Source: Clostridiaceae bacterium
Lineage (GTDB): Bacteria; Bacillota; Clostridia; Acetivibrionales; DTU013
Reading direction: 5' to 3'
Assembly (NCBI GenBank): GCA_012799845.1
Contig: JAAZKL010000184.1
Coordinates: 1-14,257 of the forward strand
Length of the DNA stretch: 14,257 nucleotides
Shown one piece after another: positions 1-6,637 of the stretch (positions are counted from its first letter, which is position 1; the number at the start of each line of letters is the position of its first letter). A program made the translations under genes and the position numbers. Under the pieces are notes generated by a model. The model worked only from the letters and a program-made list of their open reading frames with translations, did not search any database and had not been told where the DNA came from.

Positions 1-198
1 AGAGGCATCCTGTATAAAAGGAGAGGGATAGGGATGTTCGTTGCTGCGGGCGCAAGGAAAAAAATACTGGAGGAACGCATAAACAATTTCTATAACGACT
101 ATGTCATCACACTGCTGGAAGAGGCAAGGAAACTTGGGATCGGGACCGAGGACCTCATTAGTATGATAAGGAAAGGAGAATGTTCACATGAATGTTAA
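1..198 (+). CDS. GntR-family (YtrA-like) transcriptional regulator, 3' part
   Basis: The window opens inside this reading frame, which runs 65 codons to a TAA at 196-198. The first residues (GILYKRRGIGMFVA) match the end of the winged-helix DNA-binding domain of short YtrA-type GntR regulators. The rest is the short helical tail typical of that group (an ARKKILEER helix followed by LLEEARKLGI). YtrA-type regulators usually repress the ABC transporter encoded next to them, and here the stop codon overlaps the start of an ABC ATPase gene by 11 bases, so the three genes form one operon. The DNA-binding helices lie outside the window. The family call is from recognition of the tail only, but the neighbourhood supports it strongly. 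Confidence 0.85.
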   Translation, partial: RGILYKRRGIGMFVAAGARKKILEERINNFYNDYVITLLEEARKLGIGTEDLISMIRKGECSHEC

Positions 199-1114
199 CC
201 TGATGGAAAACATGATCGATAAAACGAATGATGACTTGTTGCTCGAAACTGATTCATTGACAAAGTGCTATGGAAAAGTGACCGCCCTGAGCAACTTTTC
301 AGTGAAACTGGAAGGCAACAGGATCTACGGATTGCTTGGCCGCAATGGTGCAGGCAAAACCACGCTGCTCGACATCATCACGTCAAGGATATTCGCCGAC
401 AGCGGAAACGTGAAGCTTTTCGGGCAGGATGCGAAAAACAGCCAGAATACCCTGGCCCAGGTATGCTATATGCCTGAAAAGAACTACTTTATACCGAACA
501 TGAGAGTATCTGAATTATTGAAAACGTCGGCAATGTTTTTTGATAACTTCGATATGGGATATGCCGACCGGCTCTGTGAAAAATTCAAATTGGACAAAAG
601 AAAAAAATACAAGGCTCTCTCCAGGGGATTCGAATCGATACTGCGCATCGTCATAGGTCTTGCGTCAAGGGCTCCGCTGACGATATTCGACGAACCCGTG
701 CTGGGTCTTGACGCAGCAGTCAGGGACCTCTTCTACAGGGAACTGCTTGAGGACTACACTGATCATCCGCGGACATTCATCATTTCCACTCATCTGATCG
801 AAGAATCGGCAGACATATTCGAAGAGGTGCTGATAATCAGGGAAGGGGAACTCATTTGCCGGCGCCAGGTTCCGGATCTAAGGGAAATGGCCTTCCATGT
901 ATCCGGCAGGCCATCCGATGTCGATGCAGCAGTCAGCGGGCTCAACGTCATCCGCAGCGAGATGGTCGGGAACATAAAGGTTTCTGCCGTTTTCGACAGG
1001 ATCGATGATGAATCGAGAAAAAACTTCAGGTCACATAATGTGGATGTGTCACCGATACCGGTGCAGAAACTGTTTATTTATCTTACCAACAACGGCAGGG
1101 AGGGAATGCAATGA
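188..1114 (+). CDS. ABC transporter ATP-binding protein (YtrB-like)
   Basis: A 308-residue nucleotide-binding subunit of an ABC exporter, expected on the cytoplasmic face of the membrane, powering the permease encoded next. Walker A is GRNGAGKTT at residues 51-59, Walker B is LTIFDEP at 164-170, the D-loop GLD follows, and the switch histidine is H202 in STH. The signature is LSRGF (144-148) instead of LSGGQ, and the Q-loop region reads YMPEK. Both deviations fit the GntR-associated group of ABC-2-type ATPases. The C-terminal 90 residues are a family-variable tail. The ATG at 188 follows an AAAGGAGAA ribosome site (172-180) and lies within the end of the regulator gene. The stop overlaps the permease start as ATGA, suggesting translational coupling. 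The substrate is unknown; related systems handle antimicrobial peptides or envelope stress. Confidence 0.9.
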   Translation: MNVNLMENMIDKTNDDLLLETDSLTKCYGKVTALSNFSVKLEGNRIYGLLGRNGAGKTTLLDIITSRIFADSGNVKLFGQDAKNSQNTLAQVCYMPEKNYFIPNMRVSELLKTSAMFFDNFDMGYADRLCEKFKLDKRKKYKALSRGFESILRIVIGLASRAPLTIFDEPVLGLDAAVRDLFYRELLEDYTDHPRTFIISTHLIEESADIFEEVLIIREGELICRRQVPDLREMAFHVSGRPSDVDAAVSGLNVIRSEMVGNIKVSAVFDRIDDESRKNFRSHNVDVSPIPVQKLFIYLTNNGREGMQ

Positions 1115-1824
1115 ACAGGATTTCAAAATGCTTTCGTTTTCGACTCAAAAATATACTGAAAAGTACATTGTGGTTCACAGTGATATTTTATCTGGCAGCC
1201 TGCATCCTGCTCTCGATAGGGACTGTTTCATTTAATTCAGGCTTCGGTCTCAGCGTTGCAATATTTGCATTTGTATATGTCTCAGCCGATTACAGGACAT
1301 CATTCAACTACCTTTTGATCCACGGAAATACAAGAACTACTATCTTTATTTCGAATGTTATGGCAAATATCACGCTGTCAGCTATTTTGACAGGATTAAC
1401 ACTTATTACATCGTTCATAGAAATGTATATCTTAAGAAACATTCCGGTCAATCTTGATGAGGGGACCACTATAGCTCAGTGGATTTACCCCAATGCCGAT
1501 AAAGCACTGGAAATCCTCTTTATGGCTGCTTTATTCATATTACTCACTTCATTTTCGACGCTGTACGGGGCTCTTACCTATAAGTTCGGCAAGTACTTCG
1601 TCACAGCCTTCTGGGTCGGCCTCGGGCTTATGGTCGTGACTCTGCCCATGTCAAGCAGTGCCGGGGGGCTGACAATATTGTCGGTCATCAGGAGCTTCCT
1701 GTGGGTAGACCATCAGTACGGTATACTGCTGGCTCCCGTAAGCTTTATATTAGCAGCCCTGGTATTCGGCGCCGCAACTTATCTGCTCTCAAGGCGGCAG
1801 CCACAGACCGTGCCGGCCTCGTGA
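1111..1824 (+). CDS. ABC transporter permease subunit
   Basis: A 237-residue membrane protein with about six hydrophobic segments, near residues 18-41, 44-61, 77-107, 133-156, 163-184 and 203-226. The N-terminus is basic (RFRLKN), which suggests a cytoplasmic start. It begins on the ATGA overlap with the ATPase stop and has GGGAGGG a few bases upstream. Position and topology make it the transmembrane partner of the ATPase before it. It has no close motif that I can name beyond the general ABC-2 permease pattern, so the transported substrate cannot be stated. It is the last gene of the operon; a long stem-loop follows at 1845-1886. Confidence 0.8.
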   Translation: MNRISKCFRFRLKNILKSTLWFTVIFYLAACILLSIGTVSFNSGFGLSVAIFAFVYVSADYRTSFNYLLIHGNTRTTIFISNVMANITLSAILTGLTLITSFIEMYILRNIPVNLDEGTTIAQWIYPNADKALEILFMAALFILLTSFSTLYGALTYKFGKYFVTAFWVGLGLMVVTLPMSSSAGGLTILSVIRSFLWVDHQYGILLAPVSFILAALVFGAATYLLSRRQPQTVPAS

Positions 1825-1844
1825 CCATGCAGGACACCCTGCAG

Positions 1845-1886
1845 CGATCGGAAAGGCTGATGCAGCATCATCAGTCTTCCCGATCG
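1845..1886. terminator. Long stem-loop between convergent operons
   Basis: An 18-bp inverted repeat (1845-1862 and 1869-1886) with a 6-base loop; only two positions are G-U wobbles instead of Watson-Crick pairs. It lies in the 118-base gap between the permease gene (plus) and the phosphorylase gene (minus), where a bidirectional terminator would be expected. Neither strand has a T-tract after the stem, so it is not a canonical intrinsic terminator; it may protect transcript 3' ends instead. The rest of the gap (1887-1942) holds short imperfect repeats, including CTTGCGCA twice (1894 and 1908) and CAGTATT twice. Confidence 0.4.
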
Positions 1887-1942
1887 GTACCGCCTTGCGC
1901 AATACCGCTTGCGCAGTACGTATACAGTATTATGCACCGCCT

Positions 1943-2887
1943 TCAGTATTGCATACGGGACTGGATACGGATCCTGTGCAGCACCCCGACAGTCTTCAGG
2001 CAGAACGAGATCGCAGCATCTATGGCAGCCGCTTCCGTGGCTTTGTCGCCGAAGGGCGTGGATCCGCCGATAACGGCAAGGACCGCGCCCGTAAGCACAG
2101 GCCTGTCTCCTTCCCTGGCAAATTGCCGGCTGTACAGCTGGCCCAGCGTGAACAGTATGCTGGTCTCCATCTCAGATGCCAGCACTCCGCTGTCTTTCAG
2201 AACGCGCATGTATTCCTCGTTCTCCCTGCGCTTCGGGCCCACCAGCATCTCCCTTGCGTACAGCGAGTCCTTTGAATGCACGACTCCGAAGAAAACATCA
2301 CAAGGAAGCACAGAATCCTGTTTGACATCATTCCTGGCGATATCTGCATAATCATTTACAGCTTCAACTGCGGCACTGTCCGCATAATCATCTGCGGCAT
2401 CGACCTCGCCCCTTGTCTCCGTCCATGCAGTGTAAGCAGCAGTCAGGAACTCCAGCGACGGGACCGCCGGCATTTCCACCGGGAGGTACCTGGCGGAGGT
2501 CGTCTCGTCCTTTACGCTGCCTGTCGGCACCACGACGGAACCTGCAGGTACAAGGTCCGGCTGCATGGAGCCTGATGTCCCTATCCTGATCAGATTCCGT
2601 GCTCCAAGGTTTATCAGTTCGTTTATGATTATGTCCGCACTGGGCGCACCCATACCTGTGGATATCACGGCCATATCGATATCCCCCGCTCCGGACTCCA
2701 TCCTGCCGAGATACAGGTTGTGGTTCCTTGGATGTTTCTTTACAATGACATCCTTCCACGTCGACGCGATCTTCTCCGCCCGCCCCTCAGAGCCAGGCAG
2801 CAGGACATAACGCCCGTGGCCTCCATTTCCTTCGAAATCGCCTTTTTCGGCATTGATATGGAAAGGTACGAATCCTTCCCTGTCCAT
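1943..2887 (-). CDS. Nucleoside phosphorylase, uridine phosphorylase-like
   Basis: A PNP/UDP-family enzyme (314 residues from the chosen start) expected to split nucleosides with phosphate into base and (deoxy)ribose 1-phosphate in the cytoplasm. Visible family motifs are the phosphate-site LLPGSEGR (29-36), ISTGMGAPSA (75-84), RIGTSGSMQ (101-109) and the ribose-binding SEMET (238-242). The pattern is closest to uridine phosphorylases, but the residues that set pyrimidine specificity cannot be placed with confidence, so the substrate is open. An unusual acidic, Ala/Asp-rich insertion lies at about 160-192 and looks internally duplicated. I chose the ATG at 2887 because AGGAGG (2900-2895) is 7 bases from it; a GTG two codons upstream (2893) is only 1 base from that site. 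It is the last of three minus-strand genes. Confidence 0.88.
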   Translation of the reverse strand: MDREGFVPFHINAEKGDFEGNGGHGRYVLLPGSEGRAEKIASTWKDVIVKKHPRNHNLYLGRMESGAGDIDMAVISTGMGAPSADIIINELINLGARNLIRIGTSGSMQPDLVPAGSVVVPTGSVKDETTSARYLPVEMPAVPSLEFLTAAYTAWTETRGEVDAADDYADSAAVEAVNDYADIARNDVKQDSVLPCDVFFGVVHSKDSLYAREMLVGPKRRENEEYMRVLKDSGVLASEMETSILFTLGQLYSRQFAREGDRPVLTGAVLAVIGGSTPFGDKATEAAAIDAAISFCLKTVGVLHRIRIQSRMQY

Positions 2888-2894
2888 AACCACC

Positions 2895-2900
2895 CCTCCT
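2895..2900 (-). promoter_or_regulatory. Ribosome binding site that decides the phosphorylase start
   Basis: A perfect AGGAGG on the minus strand. It is 7 bases from the ATG at 2887 but only 1 base from the longer-frame GTG at 2893, so it supports the shorter protein. Confidence 0.7.
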
Positions 2901-2920
2901 TTTTGATGCCGATCCGCTCA

Positions 2921-2999
2921 TTTCAAACCTGGTAAAACATCCATTTCAAAACCGGTAAAGCATGTTGCCAAAATCCGGCCCGGTAAAGCATTTATCCAA
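2921..2999. repeat. Degenerate direct repeats containing CCGGTAAAGCAT
   Basis: Three related units carry GGTAAAACAT (2931), GGTAAAGCAT (2954) and GGTAAAGCAT (2982), each preceded by a CAAA..CC or AAATCCGG-type block. Spacings are 23 and 28 bases. They fill most of the 127-base gap between the acetyltransferase stop and the phosphorylase ribosome site. On the minus strand each core reads ATGCTTTACCGG or ATGTTTTACCAG. Their role is unknown: leader operator repeats, or a decayed end of a mobile element, are possible. No transposase gene is nearby. Confidence 0.6.
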
Positions 3000-3014
3000 A
3001 TCCGGCCGTCGCTG

Positions 3015-3950
3015 TCATACGACCGGTATATCCCGCGAGTAAACTAAAATATCGTTGCGCCTGGTCCATCCGGTTGCGCTCCAGAACGCATTGCCCGGCT
3101 CATTATCCCTGAACACAAAGATGTGGCACTTATCGATACCTGCTGATTTAAGCTGCTCAAGGCTCTTTCTGACCAACATGGAGCCTATGCCTCTCCCCCT
3201 GTATTCGGGCAGCACTGCCGTATGGTAAATGTAGCCCCTTCTGCCGTCCTGGCCGCAAAGGGAAGTGCCGACTATCCTGCCGCCGTCCTTATAGCACCAG
3301 CTCAGGCCGGGATTCCTCAGCAAAAACCCTCGTATGCCGCTTTCCGAATCAGCCCTGCTGATACCGATCCCGGGCGTATTCTTCCACATCCCGATCATTT
3401 CCGGGTAGTCGTCGGGATGCAGTTCCCTCATGCCCGTATCCTCGTCCAGCCGGATCCAGTACAGGCACCTGCCGTCCACAATATTTTCAAGTACCCCTCC
3501 GTTGTTTTCGATGACTCGCCTGGAGCCCGTATTATCTTCGAAACATGTGACCAGGGCACGAGGGATGCCCATTTCAGCCGCCTTCCTGAGCACTTCTCCG
3601 AGGAGCAGCGTCCCATAACCCTTCCGCCTTTCGGAAGGCCTTATGCAGTAGCCGATATGTCCGCCTTCCATCTTGAGCTTATCAGTCAGGTATTTCCTGA
3701 GCTTGGCCATCCCGACGGGACGTCCGCCGGCGTAAAGCCAGTAGACGGTCTGCGGGACAAAACCGGGAACGAGCCCTATCCCGCGGGATACATCCATCCA
3801 CCGGTATATCAGGTCTTTGAAATCTTCTTTTTTCGTATTATACGCGTTGTTCTGAAAACCGCTTTCGCCAGGGCCGATCTCATGCAACATCTCGAGTATG
3901 TCGTACCCGTCCTGCGATGAGCACTCGCGAAGTTCGATCCGCTCCCTCAT
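3015..3950 (-). CDS. Tandem GNAT-domain N-acetyltransferase
   Basis: A 311-residue protein with two GCN5-related acetyltransferase domains. The first (about 1-168) has the acetyl-CoA pyrophosphate loop RRKGYG at 108-113, preceded by GYCIRPSE and followed by the CFEDNTGSRRVIENNG helix region. The second (about 172-308) has RGRGIG at 251-256, preceded by AVLPEY, and ends with FRDNEPGNAFWSATGW, typical of the C-terminal half of the fold. Both loops keep the Q/R-x-x-G-x-G/A pattern, so both halves could bind acetyl-CoA. The acceptor (amine, antibiotic or protein) cannot be inferred. The ATG at 3950 is chosen because GGAGGT lies 5 bases upstream of it; that ribosome site falls inside the longer frame starting at 3962, which has none of its own. 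It lies between the HAD and phosphorylase genes. Confidence 0.87.
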   Translation of the reverse strand: MRERIELRECSSQDGYDILEMLHEIGPGESGFQNNAYNTKKEDFKDLIYRWMDVSRGIGLVPGFVPQTVYWLYAGGRPVGMAKLRKYLTDKLKMEGGHIGYCIRPSERRKGYGTLLLGEVLRKAAEMGIPRALVTCFEDNTGSRRVIENNGGVLENIVDGRCLYWIRLDEDTGMRELHPDDYPEMIGMWKNTPGIGISRADSESGIRGFLLRNPGLSWCYKDGGRIVGTSLCGQDGRRGYIYHTAVLPEYRGRGIGSMLVRKSLEQLKSAGIDKCHIFVFRDNEPGNAFWSATGWTRRNDILVYSRDIPVV

Positions 3951-3974
3951 GTCAACCTCCATATATCATACAAG

Positions 3975-4023
3975 TTCAGAATCACATGTCCCCCCAATAC
4001 ATGTTCAAGATCACCTGTCCCCC
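3975..4023. repeat. REP-like 29-base tandem repeat over the HAD gene stop
   Basis: The 20-base segment at 3975-3994 matches 4004-4023 at 17 of 20 positions, a period of 29 bases. On the minus strand the unit reads GGGGGACAGGTGATCTTGAA, then about nine more bases. The upstream copy contains the last codons and stop of the HAD gene; the second is intergenic, just before the acetyltransferase. The motif GACAGGTGAT-TGAAC resembles REP elements mobilised by REP-associated tyrosine transposases (from memory, not searched). Alternatively it is a simple local duplication of the gene's 3' end. Confidence 0.55.
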
Positions 4024-4670
4024 AGCAGGACCGCCCTGAGCTCTTCCACCGTCTCAACCACCAGCGCCGCCCCCGCATGCTGCAGTTCCTCCCGGCTGCC
4101 GTAGCCGAATAAAACGCCTATGCACTCCATGCCTGCCCTGAGCGCACCTGTGACATCATGTTCCCGGTCGCCAACCATGACAGCCGACCGGGGATCATCG
4201 ATACCGGCCGTTTCGAGCGCGTATATGATCACATCGTCCTTGCTGATCCTGGACCCGTGAAGCTCCGCTCCACAAACGAATCTGAAATATTTCCTTATAT
4301 CAAAATGCTCCAGTACGACTTCCGCGAACACTTCCGGTTTTGCGGTCGCCACCACAAGCTGCCTGCCGTCCTCCGACAGATCCCAGAGCAGGGCTTCGAT
4401 TCCCTCGATCAGCCTGTTTTCATATATTCCTTTTTCTTTATAGTACTCCCTGTACTTTTCGATCGCCTTCAAAGTCATTTCTTCATCGAAGCCATAGTAC
4501 TTCGGGAATGATTCCCTGAGCGGCGGACCGATAAATTTGCGCAGTCCGTCCAGATCACCGGCGAGTATCCCGAAATGCTCCAGGGCATAAGCCACAGATT
4601 TTGTGATGCCCGGGGCCGGGTCTGTCAGGGTCCCGTCCAGATCGAATAAAATATAAGCCTTGTTTTTCAT
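4011..4670 (-). CDS. HAD-superfamily hydrolase, phosphoglycolate phosphatase-like
   Basis: A 219-residue cytoplasmic phosphatase of HAD subfamily IA. Motif I is FDLDGT (D10 nucleophile, D12 acid/base), motif II is the T109 in VVATAKP, motif III is K144, and motif IV is VGDREHD (D168, D172). The helical cap lies between residues 15 and 85. The fold and length match Gph/PpaX-type enzymes; the exact substrate (phosphoglycolate, pyrophosphate or a sugar or nucleotide phosphate) cannot be told. The start at 4670 is chosen because AAAGGG lies 8 bases upstream; the in-frame ATG at 4691 has a poor ribosome site. It is the first gene of the minus-strand group, and its stop lies inside a repeat shared with the following gap. 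Pairing with a nucleoside phosphorylase hints at nucleoside or sugar-phosphate salvage, which is inference. Confidence 0.87.
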   Translation of the reverse strand: MKNKAYILFDLDGTLTDPAPGITKSVAYALEHFGILAGDLDGLRKFIGPPLRESFPKYYGFDEEMTLKAIEKYREYYKEKGIYENRLIEGIEALLWDLSEDGRQLVVATAKPEVFAEVVLEHFDIRKYFRFVCGAELHGSRISKDDVIIYALETAGIDDPRSAVMVGDREHDVTGALRAGMECIGVLFGYGSREELQHAGAALVVETVEELRAVLLGDR

Positions 4671-4709
4671 CACTGCATCCCTTTGCTGCATTCATATCTT
4701 TTTTTAAGA

Positions 4710-4715
4710 ATTATA
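4710..4715 (-). promoter_or_regulatory. Candidate -10 element for the HAD gene
   Basis: A perfect TATAAT on the minus strand, 39 bases upstream of the chosen ATG at 4670. No convincing -35 hexamer sits at the right distance, so this is a partial promoter match only. Confidence 0.4.
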
Positions 4716-4781
4716 ACACATCGGCCAGGAAGAAACCTTCCATCCGCATAATTTTTCACACAGAGTTCAGGAATTATTCCC

Positions 4782-4810
4782 TTGAATGATGTCGAATTTT
4801 CTGATAATAT
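4782..4810 (+). promoter_or_regulatory. Sigma-A-like promoter with a Spo0A box in the spacer (DUF342 operon)
   Basis: A -35 hexamer TTGAAT (4782-4787), a 17-base spacer and a -10 TAATAT (4805-4810). The spacer contains TGTCGAA at 4790-4796, an exact match to the core Spo0A box of Firmicutes. A bound Spo0A here would overlap RNA polymerase, consistent with either repression or class II activation. This 342-base region (4692-5033) also holds the HAD -10 element and the two GTCGAATAAT copies described separately; nothing else was seen in it. Confidence 0.5.
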
Positions 4811-4871
4811 ATGCTTAGTTTTTTCAAAAGAAAGACAGCTTGGATCTCATCGTTCCCGGCCCCGAAATTAT

Positions 4872-4911
4872 AGTCGAATAATGCAGGAACAACAACAGAT
4901 TTGTCGAATAA
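4872..4911 (+). promoter_or_regulatory. Spo0A-box / sigma-H-like sites
   Basis: GTCGAATAAT occurs twice, at 4873-4882 and 4903-4912, 30 bases apart. The second is preceded by TTT, giving TTTGTCGAA (4900-4908), a perfect 9-base Spo0A box; the first has A for T (AGTCGAA). The second copy also fits a sigma-H -10 (GTCGAATAA), with GCAGGAACA (4883-4891) as a -35 at an 11-base spacing, one mismatch from consensus. The two readings overlap and cannot be separated by eye. Either places the downstream operon under early-sporulation or stationary-phase control. Confidence 0.45.
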
Positions 4912-5033
4912 TATAAATGCAGGCTATTTCATCCGACCAGGAAATTCAAAGAAACAACTTAATTCATGACCGATCTGCAGTTCCAGGCAGCCGGCAGGTT
5001 TTTTCCAGCAAAAGACATGTAAAAGGTGACGTT

Positions 5034-6614
5034 ATGGACATTATTAGAAACAATTTCATAAGGATCACTAAAGAAGCAGACGGCGTATATATTGAAACAT
5101 TCAGGAAGGGGTATTCCGTCAGGGATTTCAATATCCTTATATCGAACAACCCCGAAATCAAGATCACGAGTTTCATAGCCGTAAGGAACGCCCTGCTGAA
5201 TGCGCCGCATCCACCGGTCAAATTCGGCGAAATAGACGAACGTATCGTGATCGAGCTGACCGATAACGATATGAAGGCATATGTCACGCTGTATGTCGAC
5301 GAGTCCGAGCTTTCCGCGAACAACGGGATCGACCTCGTCAGGGAGATACTTCTTAAATTGCGTCAAAGAGGAGTTATCTTCGGTATAAAGACGGATGTCC
5401 TTATGAACAGGCTGCGCATCAGGGAACCCATCCTCATCGCGGAAGGAATACCGCCGGTAAACGGCCAGGATTCGGTCATCAGGATGTTCGAACTGAGGGA
5501 ACCGAAGCCTGAAATAAAGGAAGACGGTAAAACAGACCACTATGAACTGAATATTATCAACAAAGTTAAGGCGGGCGACTTGCTGGGCGACAGAACGGAT
5601 CCCACAGAGGGATCACCCGGGAAATCTGTCAAGGGCGAGACGGTCCACCAGTTGAAGGGCAAGCTGCTGCCGCTTTACTACGATGACAACACGGTCAGGG
5701 AAGTATATGAAAACGGCGTCACCACCCTCTATTCAAAGGTCACCGGCGCCGTGCATTACACCGGTGATAAAATAAGCGTTTCAAACCATCTTGAGATACT
5801 GAACGATATAGATTTCAACACAGGAAACATAGATTTCGACGGTTACCTGACCGTAAAGGGATCTGTCGCGGACAACTTCTCCGTAGCGGCAAGGGACGAC
5901 ATCGAGATCCTCGGCGAATACGGCATCGGAAGTGTAAAGGAAGTGGTCAGCCGCGGGGGCAATTTGCTCATAAAAGGCGGTATAGCAGGCAAAAACAGGG
6001 CAGTTGTAAAGTCGACCAAAGACCTTTACACAAAGTACATATCAGATGCGACAGTCATATGCGACGGTACCGTACATGTCGGGTTTTACTGCCTGAACAG
6101 CAATATCAAGGCAAAGCAGGTCATCGTGGAATCCAATAAAGGCAAGATAGTCGGCGGGGCGATCGAGGCCGAACAGAAGGTGGAGGCGGCATATATAGGC
6201 AACGATCATGAGGTGCGCACGATCATAAAAGTAGCGGGCTTCGACCGAAGCAAAGTAAAGGAGCAGCTGGATAAGCTGCAGGGGGAGCTTGCCAACGCCA
6301 GGATACATCTCTCCAAAACAAAGCAGCGTTTTGCCGTGTATGCAAGTTCCTACGATGCGGGCATGAAGCACAACAAGGATTACGAATTTGTCAGGGAACT
6401 GTATTTCAAAGCCAAGGAAAAAGTCAGGGAAATCGAAAAGGAAATCAGGGCTCTGCAGAAGTATTTCCGCGTCAAGGGCGAAGGTGAAGTAAATGTCCTG
6501 AAAAAGGTCTACCCCAACACTTCGATCCAGATCAAGAATGAGATAAAGGAAATAACCAGGCCAGAAATAGCGCCATGTTTCTTTATACATGACGGAGAAA
6601 TGAAAGAGATGTGA
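5034..6614 (+). CDS. DUF342 / FapA-family protein
   Basis: A 526-residue cytoplasmic protein of the DUF342 (flagellar assembly protein A) family. The N-terminal part (about 1-200) carries the FapA N-domain pattern, with the conserved IAEGIPPVNGQD segment and the LREPKPEIKEDGKTDH linker. A beta-helix core (about 255-400) contains repeated strands such as GNIDFDGYLTVKGSV and LLIKGGIAGKNRAVV. The C-terminal part has two coiled-coil helices (about 406-432 and 455-477), followed by KVYPNTSIQIKNEI, a typical family ending. I start at the ATG at 5034, after AAAAGGTGA; the longer frame to 4917 has a non-conserved leader and runs into the promoter region. The biochemical role of the family is poorly known, and no motility genes are nearby. 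A GTG-started GAF-domain gene follows after 23 bases, so the two are probably co-transcribed. Confidence 0.88.
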   Translation: MDIIRNNFIRITKEADGVYIETFRKGYSVRDFNILISNNPEIKITSFIAVRNALLNAPHPPVKFGEIDERIVIELTDNDMKAYVTLYVDESELSANNGIDLVREILLKLRQRGVIFGIKTDVLMNRLRIREPILIAEGIPPVNGQDSVIRMFELREPKPEIKEDGKTDHYELNIINKVKAGDLLGDRTDPTEGSPGKSVKGETVHQLKGKLLPLYYDDNTVREVYENGVTTLYSKVTGAVHYTGDKISVSNHLEILNDIDFNTGNIDFDGYLTVKGSVADNFSVAARDDIEILGEYGIGSVKEVVSRGGNLLIKGGIAGKNRAVVKSTKDLYTKYISDATVICDGTVHVGFYCLNSNIKAKQVIVESNKGKIVGGAIEAEQKVEAAYIGNDHEVRTIIKVAGFDRSKVKEQLDKLQGELANARIHLSKTKQRFAVYASSYDAGMKHNKDYEFVRELYFKAKEKVREIEKEIRALQKYFRVKGEGEVNVLKKVYPNTSIQIKNEIKEITRPEIAPCFFIHDGEMKEM

Positions 6615-6620
6615 GTCACC

Positions 6621-6627
6621 AGGGAGG
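6621..6627 (+). promoter_or_regulatory. Ribosome binding site for the GTG start of the GAF gene
   Basis: AGGGAGG lies 10 bases before the GTG at 6638, just past the stop of the DUF342 gene. It supports this start over the GTG at 6611, which overlaps that stop codon. Confidence 0.6.
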
Positions 6628-6637
6628 TCGTTATTCA

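Noticed and set aside
1701..2351. Plus-strand frame of 216 residues overlapping the permease end and the phosphorylase gene
   Set aside because: Its sequence is Ser/Pro/Arg-rich shadow coding over a gene with clear family motifs on the other strand.
3222..3920. Plus-strand frame of 232 residues opposite the acetyltransferase
   Set aside because: No family motif is present; the opposite strand encodes two intact GNAT acetyl-CoA loops.
4769..4799. AGGAATT ... GTCGAATTT as a sigma-H promoter
   Set aside because: The spacing is about 15 bases instead of 11-12; the TTGAAT/TAATAT pair at 17 bases is the better reading.
4917..5033. In-frame N-terminal extension of the DUF342 protein
   Set aside because: It lacks a ribosome site, overlaps the likely promoter region and is unlike the family N-terminus; the ATG at 5034 is preceded by AAAAGGTGA.
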